A stretch of 64,000 bases of DNA from Mycobacterium sp. (lineage in GTDB: Bacteria; Actinomycetota; Actinomycetes; Mycobacteriales; Mycobacteriaceae). The translations under genes were made by a program, and so were the position numbers. The stretch covers positions 17,790 through 81,789 of the forward strand of contig JAOPWC010000123.1 in NCBI GenBank assembly GCA_025965895.1. Direction: 5' to 3'. The notes under the pieces were generated by a model. That model was not told the origin of the DNA, ran no database searches, and was given only the letters and a program-made list of their open reading frames with translations. Of the stretch, positions 18,665 to 28,063 are shown one piece after another (the stretch's first letter is position 1; the number at the start of each line of letters is the position of its first letter).

Positions 18665-18692
18665 TTGACATGCGTAGTCGCGCATGTATGGT
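18665..18692 (+). promoter_or_regulatory. smtB-zur promoter with palindromic operator
   Basis: TTGACA (18665-18670) and TATGGT (18687-18692) are separated by 16 nt, a good sigma-A-type promoter ending 11 nt before the smtB ATG. Between and overlapping these boxes lies ACATGCG-N6-CGCATGT (18668-18687), a perfect 7-bp inverted repeat. ArsR/SmtB proteins bind such palindromes over promoters, so this is the likely autorepression site, released by zinc. Confidence 0.75.
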
Positions 18693-18703
18693 AAGGCATT
18701 GAA

Positions 18704-19054
18704 ATGGAAACCATTTTCAGCGGCGAGATGACGCACCGCCACGGCGCCGAGCCGCCTGCCTTGCCGGCGCGCGAGGTGTTGGACACCGCCGGCGACCTGT
18801 TGAGGGCTCTGGCGGCGCCCGTGCGGATCGCGATCGTGCTGCAGCTGCGGGAATCCGCGCGCTGTGTCCATGACCTCGTCGACGCGCTGGGCGCGCCACA
18901 GCCGCTGGTGAGCCAGCATCTGCGGGTACTCAAGGCCGCGGGGGTCGTCGCCGGCGAACGGTCGGGACGCGAGGTGCTGTACCGCCTCGTCGACCACCAT
19001 CTGGCGCACATCGTGGTGGCTGCGGTCACCCATGCCGGGGAGGATGACACGTGA
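18704..19054 (+). CDS. smtB: ArsR/SmtB-family zinc-responsive repressor
   Basis: This 116-residue winged-helix regulator has the helix-turn-helix around CVHDLVDALGAPQPLVSQHLRVLKAAG. Its last helix (LVDHHLAHIVVAAVTHA) carries the D/H pattern of the alpha-5 zinc sensing site of SmtB-type proteins. In M. tuberculosis the equivalent Rv2358 is released from DNA by zinc and heads an operon with zur. The TGA overlaps the GTG of zur, so the two are coupled. A palindromic operator is present in its own promoter. Confidence 0.92.
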   Translation: METIFSGEMTHRHGAEPPALPAREVLDTAGDLLRALAAPVRIAIVLQLRESARCVHDLVDALGAPQPLVSQHLRVLKAAGVVAGERSGREVLYRLVDHHLAHIVVAAVTHAGEDDT

Positions 19055-19449
19055 CCGCAGCCGGACCGCGCGCCACCCGCCAGCGCGCCGCGATCACCGC
19101 GCTGTTGGACAATCTCGACGAGTTCCGTTCCGCTCAGGAGATCCATGACGAGCTTCGCCGTCGGGGCGAAACCATCGGACTGACGACGGTGTACCGGACC
19201 CTGCAGCAGATGTCGGCCGCGGGTGCGGTGGACACGCTGCGCACCGATACCGGCGAATCAGTATACCGGCGCTGCTCGGAGCACCACCACCATCACCTGG
19301 TGTGCCGCAACTGCGGCTTCACCGTCGAAGTGGAGGGCGGCCACGTTGAGGCCTGGGCGGCGGAAGTCGCGAAGATGCACGGCTTCTCCGAGGCCAGCCA
19401 CACCATCGAGATCTTCGGCACCTGCGCGGACTGCGCGGCAAAGGGCTAG
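19051..19449 (+). CDS. zur: Zinc uptake regulator Zur (FurB), Fur family
   Basis: This 132-residue Fur-family repressor has the N-terminal winged helix (TRQRAAITALLDNLDEFRSAQEIH, GLTTVYRTLQQMSAAG) and a C-terminal dimerisation domain with the HHHHHLVCRNCG motif and a terminal CADC, the two C-x-x-C pairs of the structural zinc site. It represses zinc import genes when zinc is plentiful. It starts at GTG 19051, overlapping the smtB stop. Its stop overlaps the end of the convergent gene. Confidence 0.94.
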   Translation: MTAAGPRATRQRAAITALLDNLDEFRSAQEIHDELRRRGETIGLTTVYRTLQQMSAAGAVDTLRTDTGESVYRRCSEHHHHHLVCRNCGFTVEVEGGHVEAWAAEVAKMHGFSEASHTIEIFGTCADCAAKG

Positions 19450-19838
19450 GCGGTCAGCCCCCGGCGCACGTCTGCGCCCGTGCTGAGCACCATCAGGATC
19501 AGCGTGCGCAGCGCGCCGTCGGTCAGCCCATTGCCCGGGAAGTTGTAGTGCAGCATCACCTCACCGATGCGCTTCTTCTCCACAAGCGCGACCGTGCCCA
19601 GCATCGTCTCGCGTGCATACTCGGCGATCTGTGCCCGAACCTGCCTGTCCACCGACAGATCCCACGCGAGAATCTGCGACAGTGAAACAAGATCGAGGTC
19701 CTCGGCGACGCTCACCACGCGCAGCGAAGCCAAGGTGCCGTCGTGCCTGACCGTCAGTGCACCGTCGTCCTCTTCCGTCACCCGTACCACACCGTCGAGC
19801 ACCGACTTCAGACGCCGCTGCAAGTCCGGCTGCGCCAT
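19446..19838 (-). CDS. Conserved hypothetical, YbjN/type III chaperone-like fold (Rv2360c-like)
   Basis: This 130-residue soluble protein has no signal or membrane segment. The pattern of an alternating beta-rich centre (DGALTVRHDGTLASLRVVSV) and flanking helices (LDLVSLSQILAWDLSV, ARETMLGTVALVEKK) resembles small actinobacterial YbjN-like proteins; that fold assignment is an inference. Its ATG overlaps the TGA of uppS (ATGA), so it is expressed with uppS and recO. Function unknown. Confidence 0.75.
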   Translation of the reverse strand: MAQPDLQRRLKSVLDGVVRVTEEDDGALTVRHDGTLASLRVVSVAEDLDLVSLSQILAWDLSVDRQVRAQIAEYARETMLGTVALVEKKRIGEVMLHYNFPGNGLTDGALRTLILMVLSTGADVRRGLTA

Positions 19839-20752
19839 CAGTGGCCGCCGAATCTCCGGTTGCGGTCGGCGTACTCAAGGCAGGCGTGCCACAGGTCGCG
19901 GCGGTCGTAGTCGGGCCACAGCTTGTCCTGGAACACGTACTCGGCGTAGGCCGACTGCCACAGCATGAAATTGCTCGCCCGCTGCTCGCCCGAGGTCCGG
20001 ATGAACAAGTCCACGTCGGGTATGTCGGGACGTTGCAGATGCCCTGCGATGGTTGACTCGCTGATGTGGTCCGGATCTAACGTGCCCGCGGCGACTTCTC
20101 GCCCGATCGTCTTTGCGGCTTCGGCGATTTCGGTGCGACCGCCATAGTTCACGCAGTAGTTGACGGTGATCACGTCATTGTCGACCGTCATGTCCTCGGC
20201 GATTTCGAATTCCTTGATCACGCTTCGCCACATCCGGGGCCGCGATCCCACCCATCGCATCCGTACGCCCATCTGGTCGAGCACGACGCGGCGCCGTCGC
20301 ACCACGTCACGGTTGAAGCCCATCAGGAAACGCACCTCCTCGGGGCTGCGCTTCCAGTTCTCGGTCGAGAACGCGTAGACCGACAGCGACTTGATCCCCA
20401 ATTCGATGGCGCCGCACGTGACATCGATCAGCACGGCCTCGCCCATCTTGTGGCCCTCGGTCCGGTGCAGACTGCGCTGGGTGGCCCAGCGGCCGTTCCC
20501 ATCCATGACGATGGCAACGTGACGGGGCAACTGCTCAGCGGGGATCTCGGGCGGCGTGGCCTTCGACAGGTGCTGCGGCGGTCGCCGTGGACCGCCATCG
20601 GCAGCGGTCGGCAATTCCGGGAAGACAACCGGCCACGTCGACTTGTCCGGGAAAGTTGGGTAATCGGCGGGCGCCGGCAATAGCTGCGGGAATTGCGCGT
20701 TGTGCCGGCCGTCAGCTTCCCGCAGCGAGCTGTTCACCCGGTTCCTCGCCAT
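19838..20752 (-). CDS. uppS: Decaprenyl diphosphate synthase (cis-prenyltransferase)
   Basis: This 304-residue protein belongs to the undecaprenyl pyrophosphate synthase family. The catalytic Asp is in [13 protein letters not shown] (D84). Also present are [24 protein letters not shown] and the C-terminal [25 protein letters not shown]. In mycobacteria this enzyme (Rv2361c) makes the decaprenyl phosphate carrier for arabinogalactan and peptidoglycan synthesis. The Pro-rich N-terminal extension of about 75 residues is typical of the mycobacterial form. ATG 20752 (MARNRVNSS) is preferred; ATG 20761 is possible. The start overlaps the recO 3' end by about 40 bp. Confidence 0.95.
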   Translation of the reverse strand: MARNRVNSSLREADGRHNAQFPQLLPAPADYPTFPDKSTWPVVFPELPTAADGGPRRPPQHLSKATPPEIPAEQLPRHVAIVMDGNGRWATQRSLHRTEGHKMGEAVLIDVTCGAIELGIKSLSVYAFSTENWKRSPEEVRFLMGFNRDVVRRRRVVLDQMGVRMRWVGSRPRMWRSVIKEFEIAEDMTVDNDVITVNYCVNYGGRTEIAEAAKTIGREVAAGTLDPDHISESTIAGHLQRPDIPDVDLFIRTSGEQRASNFMLWQSAYAEYVFQDKLWPDYDRRDLWHACLEYADRNRRFGGH

Positions 20753-21542
20753 GGGTCTCATCCTGCCTGACCAGCGGCACATGGTGGTCGGCGACCATCC
20801 GATCGACCCGCTGCACGCGTTCCACCAGCGGCAATGTGCGCAGCTGACGTTCGAGGTGCCACTGCAGGTGCGCGGCCACCAGACCGCTGGCCTGGCTGCG
20901 GTGCGAGTGCGGTGCGGTCTGCGCGAAGTCCCAATCCCCGTCATGCAGCGCCGACATCAACTCCAGCACACCTTGCGGCGGGGTGGACGATCCCGCGGGC
21001 CTGCAGTGCACGCACACGCTGCCGCCCGCGCCGACGTGAAACGCACGATGCGGGCCCGGAGCCGCGCAGCGGGCACACTCCGTCAGCGCCGGCGCCCAGC
21101 CGGCGATTCCCATCGCGCGCAGCAGGTACGCGTCGAGCACCAGGTCACGGGGACGATGGCCGTCGGCCACCGCGCGCAGCGCGGCGACAGTGAGCCGGTG
21201 CAACGCCGGAACCGGGGCCCGTTCCTCACCGGCCAGGCGCTCGGCGGTTTCCAGCACGGCACATGCGCAGGTGTAGCGGCCGTAGTCGCTGACGATGTCG
21301 GTGGTGAACGCATCGATGGCCACAACCTGCGTGACGATGTCCAGGTTGCGGCCCGGATGCAGCTGAACGTCGATGTGGGCGAACGGCTCCAGCCGGGCAC
21401 CAAATTTGCTGCGGGTACGCCGCACGCCCTTGGCCACCGCGCGCACCAACCCGTGCTCACGGGTGAGCAAGGTGACGATACGGTCGGCCTCGCCGAGCTT
21501 GTGCTGGCGCAGCACCACCGCCCGATCCCGGTACAGCCGCAT
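20712..21542 (-). CDS. recO: DNA repair protein RecO
   Basis: This 276-residue protein has the N-terminal OB-fold start [27 protein letters not shown], a helical middle, and a zinc-ribbon-like CARCAAPG ... CVHC. RecO anneals single strands and helps load RecA in recombinational repair. The C-terminal tail ([13 protein letters not shown]) overlaps the uppS start, which indicates translational coupling. It is divergent from amiA2; an inverted repeat lies in the spacer. Confidence 0.94.
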   Translation of the reverse strand: MRLYRDRAVVLRQHKLGEADRIVTLLTREHGLVRAVAKGVRRTRSKFGARLEPFAHIDVQLHPGRNLDIVTQVVAIDAFTTDIVSDYGRYTCACAVLETAERLAGEERAPVPALHRLTVAALRAVADGHRPRDLVLDAYLLRAMGIAGWAPALTECARCAAPGPHRAFHVGAGGSVCVHCRPAGSSTPPQGVLELMSALHDGDWDFAQTAPHSHRSQASGLVAAHLQWHLERQLRTLPLVERVQRVDRMVADHHVPLVRQDETHGEEPGEQLAAGS

Positions 21543-21545
21543 TGA

Positions 21546-21578
21546 ACCAGTTTGGCACTGGATTTGGACAAAACTGGT
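21546..21578. promoter_or_regulatory. Inverted repeat in the recO-amiA2 divergent promoter
   Basis: ACCAGTTT (21546-21553) and AAACTGGT (21571-21578) form a perfect 8-bp inverted repeat with a 17-nt spacer. It starts 4 bp from the recO start codon and ends 14 bp before the TAATCT box (21592-21597) that precedes the amiA2 ATG by 7 nt. A role as operator for either gene is inferred only from position. Confidence 0.4.
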
Positions 21579-21604
21579 ACGCGGGGCCGATTAATCTCGC
21601 ATCC

Positions 21605-23056
21605 ATGGCGGCGTTTCCGGCCCGGTTCCCCACGCTGGCCGGCCAGCTCTATCAGCTGGCCAGTGGCACAGTCACCTCTGACGAGCTGGTGCGGCGCTCA
21701 CTGCACGCGATCACCGCCAGCCAGTCCACACTCAATGCGTTCCGGGTGGTGCTCACCGAGCAGGCGCTCTCTGAGGCCGCCGAGGCCGATCGCCGCCGGG
21801 CCAACGGCGAGCAGGCCCCCCTGCTCGGGGTGCCGATCGCGGTCAAGGACGACGTCGACATCGCCGGGGTGCCGACGGCGTTCGGCACCTCCGGCCACGT
21901 CCCGGCCGCCATCCGCGACGCCGAGGTGGTGCGCCGGTTACGCGCGGCGGGCGCCGTGATCGTGGGCAAGACGAACACCTGTGAGTTCGGGCAGTGGCCG
22001 TTCACCAGCGGCCCCGGCTTCGGCTATACCCGAAACCCGTGGTCGCGCAAGCGCAGCCCGGGCGGGTCCTCGGGCGGCAGCGCCGCGGCGGTGGCCGCCG
22101 GGCTGATCGCCGCGGCGATCGGCTCCGACGGCGCGGGCAGCATCCGGATCCCGGCGGCGTGGACACACCTGGTCGGCATCAAGCCGCAGCGCGGCCGTAT
22201 TTCGACCTGGCCGCTGCCGGAGGCGTTCAACGGCATCACCGTGTACGGGGTGCTGGCCCGCACGGTCACCGACGCGGCGCTGCTCCTCGACGCCGCATCC
22301 GGTAACGTCGAAGGCGATCTGCACAATCCGCTCCCAGTGCGGGTGTCCGAGCATATCGGCGTCGCGCCGGGTCCGTTGAAAATCGCGATTTCGCTACGGT
22401 TTCCGTTCACCGGGTTCCGGGCGAAGCTGCACCCGGAGATCCTTGCCGCGATGGAACGCGTCGCCAGCCAACTCGAGTCGGTCGGCCACACGATCATGGC
22501 CGGCGACCCGAATTACGGGCTGCGGTTGTCGACGAGCTTCCTGGCCCGCTCGACCTCAGGGCTGCTGCAATGGTCCGACCGAGTCGGCCACGGAGTGACG
22601 CTCGACAGCCGCACGATCGCGAACATGCGGTTGGGCCGGCTGTTGTCGGAGAACGCGTTGCGCCGTGCCCGGCGGGCAGAGGCCGCCGCACAACGCCGCG
22701 TCGGATCGATCTTCGACACAGTCGACGTGGTGCTGGCCCCCACCACGGCGCAACCGCCACCGCTGGCGCACGCCTATGACCACCTCGGCACGCTGGGTAC
22801 CGACCGGGCCATGATCGCCGGCTGCCCGGTGTGCTGGCCGTGGAACGTGCTGGGGTGGCCCTCCATCAACGTGCCTGCCGGTTTCACGGCCGACGGCCTT
22901 CCCCTGGGCGTACAGCTGATGGGACCGGCCAACAGTGAGCCGCTGCTGGTGTCGCTGGCCGCGGAGTTGGAGGCCATCAGCGGCTGGGCGACAAAACAGC
23001 CTGAGGTGTGGTGGAACACGCCGATCATGAAAGAGCCACCGGCCGGGGTGAGCTAA
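21605..23056 (+). CDS. amiA2: Amidase-signature family amidase
   Basis: This 483-residue enzyme has the amidase-signature triad: Lys81 in PIAVKDDVDIAG, cis-Ser155 in GGSSGGSAAA, and nucleophile Ser179 in GSDGAGSIRIPAAW. The 24-residue spacing of the two serines is that of the family. It would hydrolyse an amide to acid and ammonia; the substrate is unknown. A TAATCT box ends 7 nt before ATG 21605, so the transcript is probably leaderless. Position matches M. tuberculosis Rv2363. Its TAA overlaps the era stop. Confidence 0.9.
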   Translation: MAAFPARFPTLAGQLYQLASGTVTSDELVRRSLHAITASQSTLNAFRVVLTEQALSEAAEADRRRANGEQAPLLGVPIAVKDDVDIAGVPTAFGTSGHVPAAIRDAEVVRRLRAAGAVIVGKTNTCEFGQWPFTSGPGFGYTRNPWSRKRSPGGSSGGSAAAVAAGLIAAAIGSDGAGSIRIPAAWTHLVGIKPQRGRISTWPLPEAFNGITVYGVLARTVTDAALLLDAASGNVEGDLHNPLPVRVSEHIGVAPGPLKIAISLRFPFTGFRAKLHPEILAAMERVASQLESVGHTIMAGDPNYGLRLSTSFLARSTSGLLQWSDRVGHGVTLDSRTIANMRLGRLLSENALRRARRAEAAAQRRVGSIFDTVDVVLAPTTAQPPPLAHAYDHLGTLGTDRAMIAGCPVCWPWNVLGWPSINVPAGFTADGLPLGVQLMGPANSEPLLVSLAAELEAISGWATKQPEVWWNTPIMKEPPAGVS

Positions 23057-23955
23057 AAGCCCAGCCGTCCAAGCTGTTTGGGGTCGCGTTGCCAGTTCTT
23101 GGCGATCTTGACGTGCAGGTCAAGATAGACCTTGGTGCCCAGCAGCTTCTCGATCTGGGCGCGGGCCGCGGTACCGACCTCGCGGAGCCGGGCGCCACCC
23201 TTGCCGATGATGATGCCCTTCTGGCTGGGCCGCTCCACGTAGAGCACCGCGTGGACGTCGACCAGGTCGTCGCGGTCCGGGCGCGAGTTGACCTCTTCGA
23301 TCACGACCGCCAGCGAGTGCGGCAGCTCATCGTGCACCCCTTCCAGCGCCGCCTCGCGAATGAGCTCGGCCATCAGCACTTCCTCGGGTTCGTCGGTCAG
23401 CTCGCCGTCCGGGTAGAACGCCGGGCCGGGCGGCAACTTGTCGGCCAGCACGCCGGTGAGCACGTCGATCTGCTCGCCGGTGGTGGCCGATACCGGCACG
23501 ATGTCGGCAGCTGCGTCGCCAACCAGGTCGCCGACCGCGGCCAGCTGCCGCGCCAACTGGTCCTTGGAGACCTTGTCGATCTTGGTGACGACGGCCACCA
23601 GGGGGGTCTTCGGCGCGACGGCCCGGATCTGCTCGAAGATCCACCGGTCCCCCGGCCCGATCGCCTCGTCAGCCGGAATGCACAGCCCGATCACGTCGAC
23701 CTCGGAGTAGGTGTCGCGGACCAGGTCGTTGAGCCGCTTGCCAAGCAATGTGCGGGGCCGGTGCAGGCCGGGCGTGTCGACAACGATGATCTGGAACTCG
23801 TCGCGGTGCACGATGCCGCGGATCGTGTGGCGGGTGGTCTGCGGCCGCTTCGACGTGATCGCGATTTTCGTGCCGACAAGCGCGTTCATCAGTGTCGATT
23901 TCCCGGTGTTCGGCCGGCCGACGAAACAGACGAAGCCTGACCGGAATTCGCTCAC
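23053..23955 (-). CDS. era: GTPase Era, ribosome assembly factor
   Basis: This 300-residue protein has the GTPase motifs G1 GRPNTGKST (13-21), G2/G3 region with VDTPGLHRPRTLL, and G4 VTKID. The C-terminal KH domain is shown by GIIIGKGGARLREVGTAAR. Era binds the 3' end of 16S rRNA and aids 30S maturation. It starts at GTG 23955. It is the last gene of a run phoH-ybeY-corC-cdd-era; YbeY also acts on 16S rRNA. Confidence 0.96.
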   Translation of the reverse strand: MSEFRSGFVCFVGRPNTGKSTLMNALVGTKIAITSKRPQTTRHTIRGIVHRDEFQIIVVDTPGLHRPRTLLGKRLNDLVRDTYSEVDVIGLCIPADEAIGPGDRWIFEQIRAVAPKTPLVAVVTKIDKVSKDQLARQLAAVGDLVGDAAADIVPVSATTGEQIDVLTGVLADKLPPGPAFYPDGELTDEPEEVLMAELIREAALEGVHDELPHSLAVVIEEVNSRPDRDDLVDVHAVLYVERPSQKGIIIGKGGARLREVGTAARAQIEKLLGTKVYLDLHVKIAKNWQRDPKQLGRLGF

Positions 23956-23971
23956 GAGGTGTTCTCCGCCC

Positions 23972-24292
23972 TCACAAGAGTTTCCCGCCCCCGTCGGTGA
24001 CGATGATCGAAGCCTGCGGGGACAGTTCCCGCACCGCGTCGACGCCGGCGTCGTCGTCGGACCCGCCGACCAGCACCGCGGCCTCCAGCCCGGTGGCGCC
24101 GCTAGACACCGCCGCCGCGACGGCCGCCTGCAATGCGGTCAGGGTCAGCGACGACAATCTTACCGGCGCACCGGCATACGTGCGACCGTCGGCGTCGCGC
24201 ACCGCCGCCCCGCTGGATGCCTCTGCGCGGCCCATCGCCCCGCGGGCCAGGACCACCAGCTTGGCATCCTCGGCGTCGCGCTGGTCGGTCAT
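23972..24292 (-). CDS. Cytidine deaminase-like small protein (Rv2365c-like)
   Basis: This 106-residue protein has the length and layout of the cytidine deaminase fold ([48 protein letters not shown]), but the H/C-A-E and P-C-x-x-C zinc signature of active cytidine deaminases is not visible: Leu-Thr-Ala-Leu stands where the Ala-Glu would be, and no cysteines occur at all. It is therefore probably catalytically inactive or differently used. Its start overlaps the stop of the CBS-domain gene, and era follows 16 bp later. Confidence 0.75.
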   Translation of the reverse strand: MTDQRDAEDAKLVVLARGAMGRAEASSGAAVRDADGRTYAGAPVRLSSLTLTALQAAVAAAVSSGATGLEAAVLVGGSDDDAGVDAVRELSPQASIIVTDGGGKLL

Positions 24293-25575
24293 TGCCGGTC
24301 CTCCTCAAGCTCGGCGGGGCTCACCAGCACGGTCCCGACCCGCACGCGGCCGCGATCGTCGTGTCCGCGTTCTGCGCGTAGGCGCAGCCCGTGCGAGACG
24401 ACCTCCGCGCCTGGCAGCGGCACCCGGCCCAATTCCAGGGCCAGCAGGCCGCCGACGGTGTCGACGTCGAGGTCCTCTTCGAAATCGACGTCGTAGAGCT
24501 CGCCGAGGTCCTCGATCGGCAGCCGCGCCGACACGCGAAACTTGCTGTCGTCCAACTCTTCTATCGGCGCAACTTCGTCGGTGTCGTACTCGTCGGCGAT
24601 CTCGCCCACGATCTCCTCGAGGACGTCCTCGATCGTCACCAGTCCCGCGGTCGCCCCGTACTCATCGACAAGCAACGCCATGTGGTTGCGGTCGCGTTGC
24701 ATTTCCCGCAGCAGATCGTCCAGGGGCTTGGAGTCGGGAACGAACACCGGCGGACGCATCACCTCGGCCACCTTGGTGTCACGGCCCCCGTTGTTTGAGT
24801 AATACGTCTGCTGAACAAGGTCTTTCAGGTACACCACGCCGACGATGTCGTCGACGTTCTCGCCGATCACCGGAATTCGGGAGTGTCCGCTGCGCACCGC
24901 CAACGACGTCGCCTGGCCCGCCGACTTGTCCGATTCGATCCACACCATCTCGGTGCGCGGCACCATGACCTCGCGGGCCGGCGTGTCGCCAAGCTCGAAA
25001 ACCGACTCGATCATGCGCCGCTCGTCGGCGGCCACCACGCCCCGCTGTTGCGCAAGGTCGACGACCTCTCGCAGTTCGATTTCCGAGGCGAACGGCCCGT
25101 TGCGGAACCCACGCCCCGGGGTCAGCGCGTTGCCGATGAGCACCAGCAGGCGGCTGATCGGGGTGAGCAGAACCGAAATCGCCTGCAGGGGAAGCGCTGA
25201 CGCCAGCGCGATCGTATAGGCGTGCTGACGACCGAGGGTGCGTGGGCCGACGCCGATCGCCACGAAGCTGACGACGACCATGATCGCCGCCGCGGTTACC
25301 AGTCCCCACTCCAGGCCCAGATCCTCGTACAGGTAAGCCACCAACAACACGGTCGCGGTGGCCTCGCAGGTGATACGCAGCAGCACAATGAGGTTGACGT
25401 AGCGCGGCCGCTCGGCGATTACCTTGGCCAGCCGGACCGCACCGGGGCGTTCCTCACGGATCAGTTCCTCGACGCGGGCCAGCGAGACCGTGGAAATCGC
25501 GGCGTCGATGGCCGCGAACAATCCGCCGAGGCCGATCAGCACGATCGTGCCCACCAGCGGACCGATTCCGTTCAC
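24289..25575 (-). CDS. CNNM/CorC-type membrane protein with CBS domains
   Basis: This 428-residue protein has an N-terminal DUF21 (CNNM) membrane domain with about four hydrophobic segments (about 1-150), a tandem CBS pair (about 195-325, starting at [19 protein letters not shown]), and a C-terminal CorC_HlyC domain (about 345-420, [33 protein letters not shown]). Relatives are implicated in magnesium or cobalt efflux or homeostasis; the older label is hemolysin. It overlaps both ybeY upstream and the deaminase-like gene downstream. Matches Rv2366c by position. Confidence 0.9.
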   Translation of the reverse strand: MNGIGPLVGTIVLIGLGGLFAAIDAAISTVSLARVEELIREERPGAVRLAKVIAERPRYVNLIVLLRITCEATATVLLVAYLYEDLGLEWGLVTAAAIMVVVSFVAIGVGPRTLGRQHAYTIALASALPLQAISVLLTPISRLLVLIGNALTPGRGFRNGPFASEIELREVVDLAQQRGVVAADERRMIESVFELGDTPAREVMVPRTEMVWIESDKSAGQATSLAVRSGHSRIPVIGENVDDIVGVVYLKDLVQQTYYSNNGGRDTKVAEVMRPPVFVPDSKPLDDLLREMQRDRNHMALLVDEYGATAGLVTIEDVLEEIVGEIADEYDTDEVAPIEELDDSKFRVSARLPIEDLGELYDVDFEEDLDVDTVGGLLALELGRVPLPGAEVVSHGLRLRAERGHDDRGRVRVGTVLVSPAELEEDRQ

Positions 25576-26108
25576 GGTTGGTCGAAATACCTTGACTTGT
25601 CCAGCAGTCGCCGGTCTTTCTCGTTCTGGCGGTCCTTGCGGTAGGCCTCAACCTGGTCGGCGACCCACTCCTCGAGGAGTTGGCCCTGCAGCGCGAACAT
25701 CTCCTTTTCCTCATCGGGTTCGACATGGTCGTAGCCGAGCAGATGCAGCACGCCATGGATGGTCAGCAGGGCCAGCTCGTGGCCCAGGCTGTGGCCTGCT
25801 GCGGAGGCCTGCTCAGCCGCGAATTCCGGGCACAGCACGATGTCGCCGAGCACTGACGGGCCGGGTTCAGGGGCGTCGGGCCGGCCGCCGGGTTCCAGCT
25901 CGTCCATCGGGAAGCTCATCACGTCCGTCGGGCCGGGCAGGTCCATCCAGCGCATGTGCAGATCCGCCATCGCCGCACTGTCCAGAAGCACCATCGACAA
26001 CTCGGCGCCCGGGTGCACGTTCATCTTGTCGATCACGAACCGGGCGACGCTGATCAGCTCGGCCTCGGAGACGTCGAGGCCGGACTCGTTCGATACCTCG
26101 ATACTCAT
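25572..26108 (-). CDS. ybeY: Endoribonuclease/rRNA maturation factor YbeY
   Basis: This 178-residue protein has the metal-binding H-x3-H-x5-H motif [11 protein letters not shown] and the preceding TDVMSFP and GDIVLC segments that define YbeY, which processes the 3' end of 16S rRNA and takes part in ribosome quality control. ATG 26108 (MSIEVSNE) is the family start; a longer frame to 26165 would overlap phoH. The gene sits 10 bp after phoH and overlaps the CNNM gene. Confidence 0.95.
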   Translation of the reverse strand: MSIEVSNESGLDVSEAELISVARFVIDKMNVHPGAELSMVLLDSAAMADLHMRWMDLPGPTDVMSFPMDELEPGGRPDAPEPGPSVLGDIVLCPEFAAEQASAAGHSLGHELALLTIHGVLHLLGYDHVEPDEEKEMFALQGQLLEEWVADQVEAYRKDRQNEKDRRLLDKSRYFDQP

Positions 26109-26118
26109 GCAGCCGTGG

Positions 26119-27168
26119 TCATCGGGTCTGGTGGGCGCGCCCGCCCGCGGCGCGTCGCTGGGCACGGTTCATCGCCAGCGGCGCTTCCTCGGCGCGGGCG
26201 TAGGCATCGACGATCTCGGCGACAAGCCTGTGGCGCACCACATCGGCACTGGTCAACTCCGCGACGTGGATGCCCTCGATACCGTCGAGGATGTCGACGG
26301 CGGCGCGCAGACCTGAGGTGGCCCCACCGGGCAGGTCCACCTGTGTCACGTCGCCGGTGACGACGACCTTCGAGCCGAAGCCCAGCCGGGTCAGGAACAT
26401 CTTCATCTGCTCGGCGGTGGTGTTCTGGGCCTCGTCCAGGATGATGAACGCGTCGTTGAGGGTCCGTCCGCGCATGTATGCCAGCGGCGCCACCTCGATC
26501 ACCCCGGCGCTCATCAGCTTCGGGATGAGCTCGGCGTCCATCATGTCGTGCAACGCGTCGTACAGGGGCCGCAGATACGGGTCGATCTTCTCACTCAGCG
26601 TGCCGGGCAGAAATCCCAGGCGCTCACCGGCTTCAACCGCCGGACGGGTCAGGATGATCCGAGTGACCTGCTTGGATTGAAGAGCGTTCACCGCCTTGGC
26701 CATTGCCAGATACGTCTTGCCGGTGCCCGCGGGCCCGATGCTGAACACGATGGTGTTCGCGTCGATCGCGTCGACGTAGCGCTTCTGGTTGAGCGTCTTG
26801 GGCCGAATCGTCTTGCCGCGCCGCGACAGTATGTCGAGGGACAGCACTTCGGCGGGCGATTCGTTGCTGCTGCCGGTCAGCATGGCGATGCTGTGGCGAA
26901 CCACCTCGGGGGTCAGTTGCTGCCCACCGGCGACCAACGCGATCAGCTCGGTGATCACGCGTTCGGCCAGCGCAACATCGGCCGGACTGCCGGACAGGGT
27001 GACGGTGTTGCCGCGCGCGTGCAGATCCGCGGCCAGCGTGCGTTCGAGTGCCCGAAGATTCTCATCGGCAGAGCCCAGCAGGCCCACGATGAGGTCGGGC
27101 GGAACATCAATGCTGCTCCGTACGGTGGGGGTGGATGTCGGGGCAGCGGTTGTCTCGCGGGGCGTCAC
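26119..27168 (-). CDS. phoH1: PhoH-family ATPase
   Basis: This 349-residue P-loop protein has Walker A GPAGTGKT, Walker [12 protein letters not shown] and the conserved RTLNDAF and [15 protein letters not shown] segments of PhoH proteins. An N-terminal KH-like region (about 20-90) precedes it. PhoH is thought to act in RNA metabolism together with YbeY, its immediate downstream neighbour. It starts at GTG 27168. Confidence 0.93.
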   Translation of the reverse strand: MTPRETTAAPTSTPTVRSSIDVPPDLIVGLLGSADENLRALERTLAADLHARGNTVTLSGSPADVALAERVITELIALVAGGQQLTPEVVRHSIAMLTGSSNESPAEVLSLDILSRRGKTIRPKTLNQKRYVDAIDANTIVFSIGPAGTGKTYLAMAKAVNALQSKQVTRIILTRPAVEAGERLGFLPGTLSEKIDPYLRPLYDALHDMMDAELIPKLMSAGVIEVAPLAYMRGRTLNDAFIILDEAQNTTAEQMKMFLTRLGFGSKVVVTGDVTQVDLPGGATSGLRAAVDILDGIEGIHVAELTSADVVRHRLVAEIVDAYARAEEAPLAMNRAQRRAAGGRAHQTR

Positions 27169-27272
27169 GTGGTTTCCAGTGCCTGCTTTCTATCGATTTC
27201 CGCCGGTGGCGGGCCTGTTGGATCAACACCAGTCTACCGCCGGAGGCCGCAACGTCCCAGGGATTCGATGCG

Positions 27273-28052
27273 TCAGCGCCAACGCGGGGTGAGTACGCCA
27301 AGCGCGCCCAGCGCGACCGCCGCCGCAGTGGAGGTGCGCAGGATCGTCGGGCCGAGCCGCACCGGGATGGCCCCGGCAGCCGAAAGCGCCGCCACCTCGT
27401 CGTCCGCGATACCGCCCTCTGGGCCGACCACGAGCGTTATCGAACTGGCCTGGGTCACAACGTCCTTCGGCAACCGATCCACGGCCGATTCGTGAAGGGC
27501 GAGCACGACCGCACCCGCCGCGACGTCATCGTCCACCCGGCGCGTGAGCTCAGCCGTGGACAGCGGCCCGGTGACCCCGGGAATGTGCGCGCGTCGCGAC
27601 TGTCGCGCGGCCGACCGGGCGACGGCCCGCCACCGGCGCAGGCCATTGTCGGCGCGGGCGCCGTCCCAGCGCGCGACGCATCGGGACGCCAGCCAGGCGA
27701 CGAACGCGTCGGCGCCGGCCTCGGTGGCCAGTTCGATCGCGAGCTCCGACCGTTCAGACTTCGGCACCGCCTGCACCACGGTCACCGGCGGCGCGGCCGG
27801 GGCGACACTCCAGCGGCTCAGGACCCGCGCCCGCAGCCCGGCCCGCTCGGCTGCCTCGACTTCGCTCCAGGCCAGTTCCCCCGTCCCGTCTCCCAGCATC
27901 AGGTTTTCGCCCGGACGGATTCGGCGGACCGTCGCAGCGTGGAATCCCTCGTCCCCGGCCACGGTCGCGACGGCGCCGACGTCGGGTAACGCGTCGACGT
28001 AAAACAACGCAGCGTGATGTTCGCGAGCGGGACGAGCATCCGGTCGGGTCAT
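27273..28052 (-). CDS. rsmE: 16S rRNA (uracil1498-N3)-methyltransferase RsmE
   Basis: This 259-residue SPOUT-class methyltransferase carries the trefoil-knot signature [17 protein letters not shown] near its C-terminus and a PUA-like N-terminal domain ([28 protein letters not shown]). It methylates U1498 of 16S rRNA. It lies 11 bp downstream of dnaJ2, in the same order as M. tuberculosis Rv2372c-Rv2374c. Confidence 0.93.
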   Translation of the reverse strand: MTRPDARPAREHHAALFYVDALPDVGAVATVAGDEGFHAATVRRIRPGENLMLGDGTGELAWSEVEAAERAGLRARVLSRWSVAPAAPPVTVVQAVPKSERSELAIELATEAGADAFVAWLASRCVARWDGARADNGLRRWRAVARSAARQSRRAHIPGVTGPLSTAELTRRVDDDVAAGAVVLALHESAVDRLPKDVVTQASSITLVVGPEGGIADDEVAALSAAGAIPVRLGPTILRTSTAAAVALGALGVLTPRWR

Positions 28053-28063
28053 CTGCCGCCCGA

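Noticed and set aside
24883..27989. Several long plus-strand frames opposite the corC, ybeY, phoH and rsmE genes
   Set aside because: All are shadows in GC-rich DNA, rich in Arg/Gln/Gly/His, with no domain features; the minus-strand genes are clear family members.
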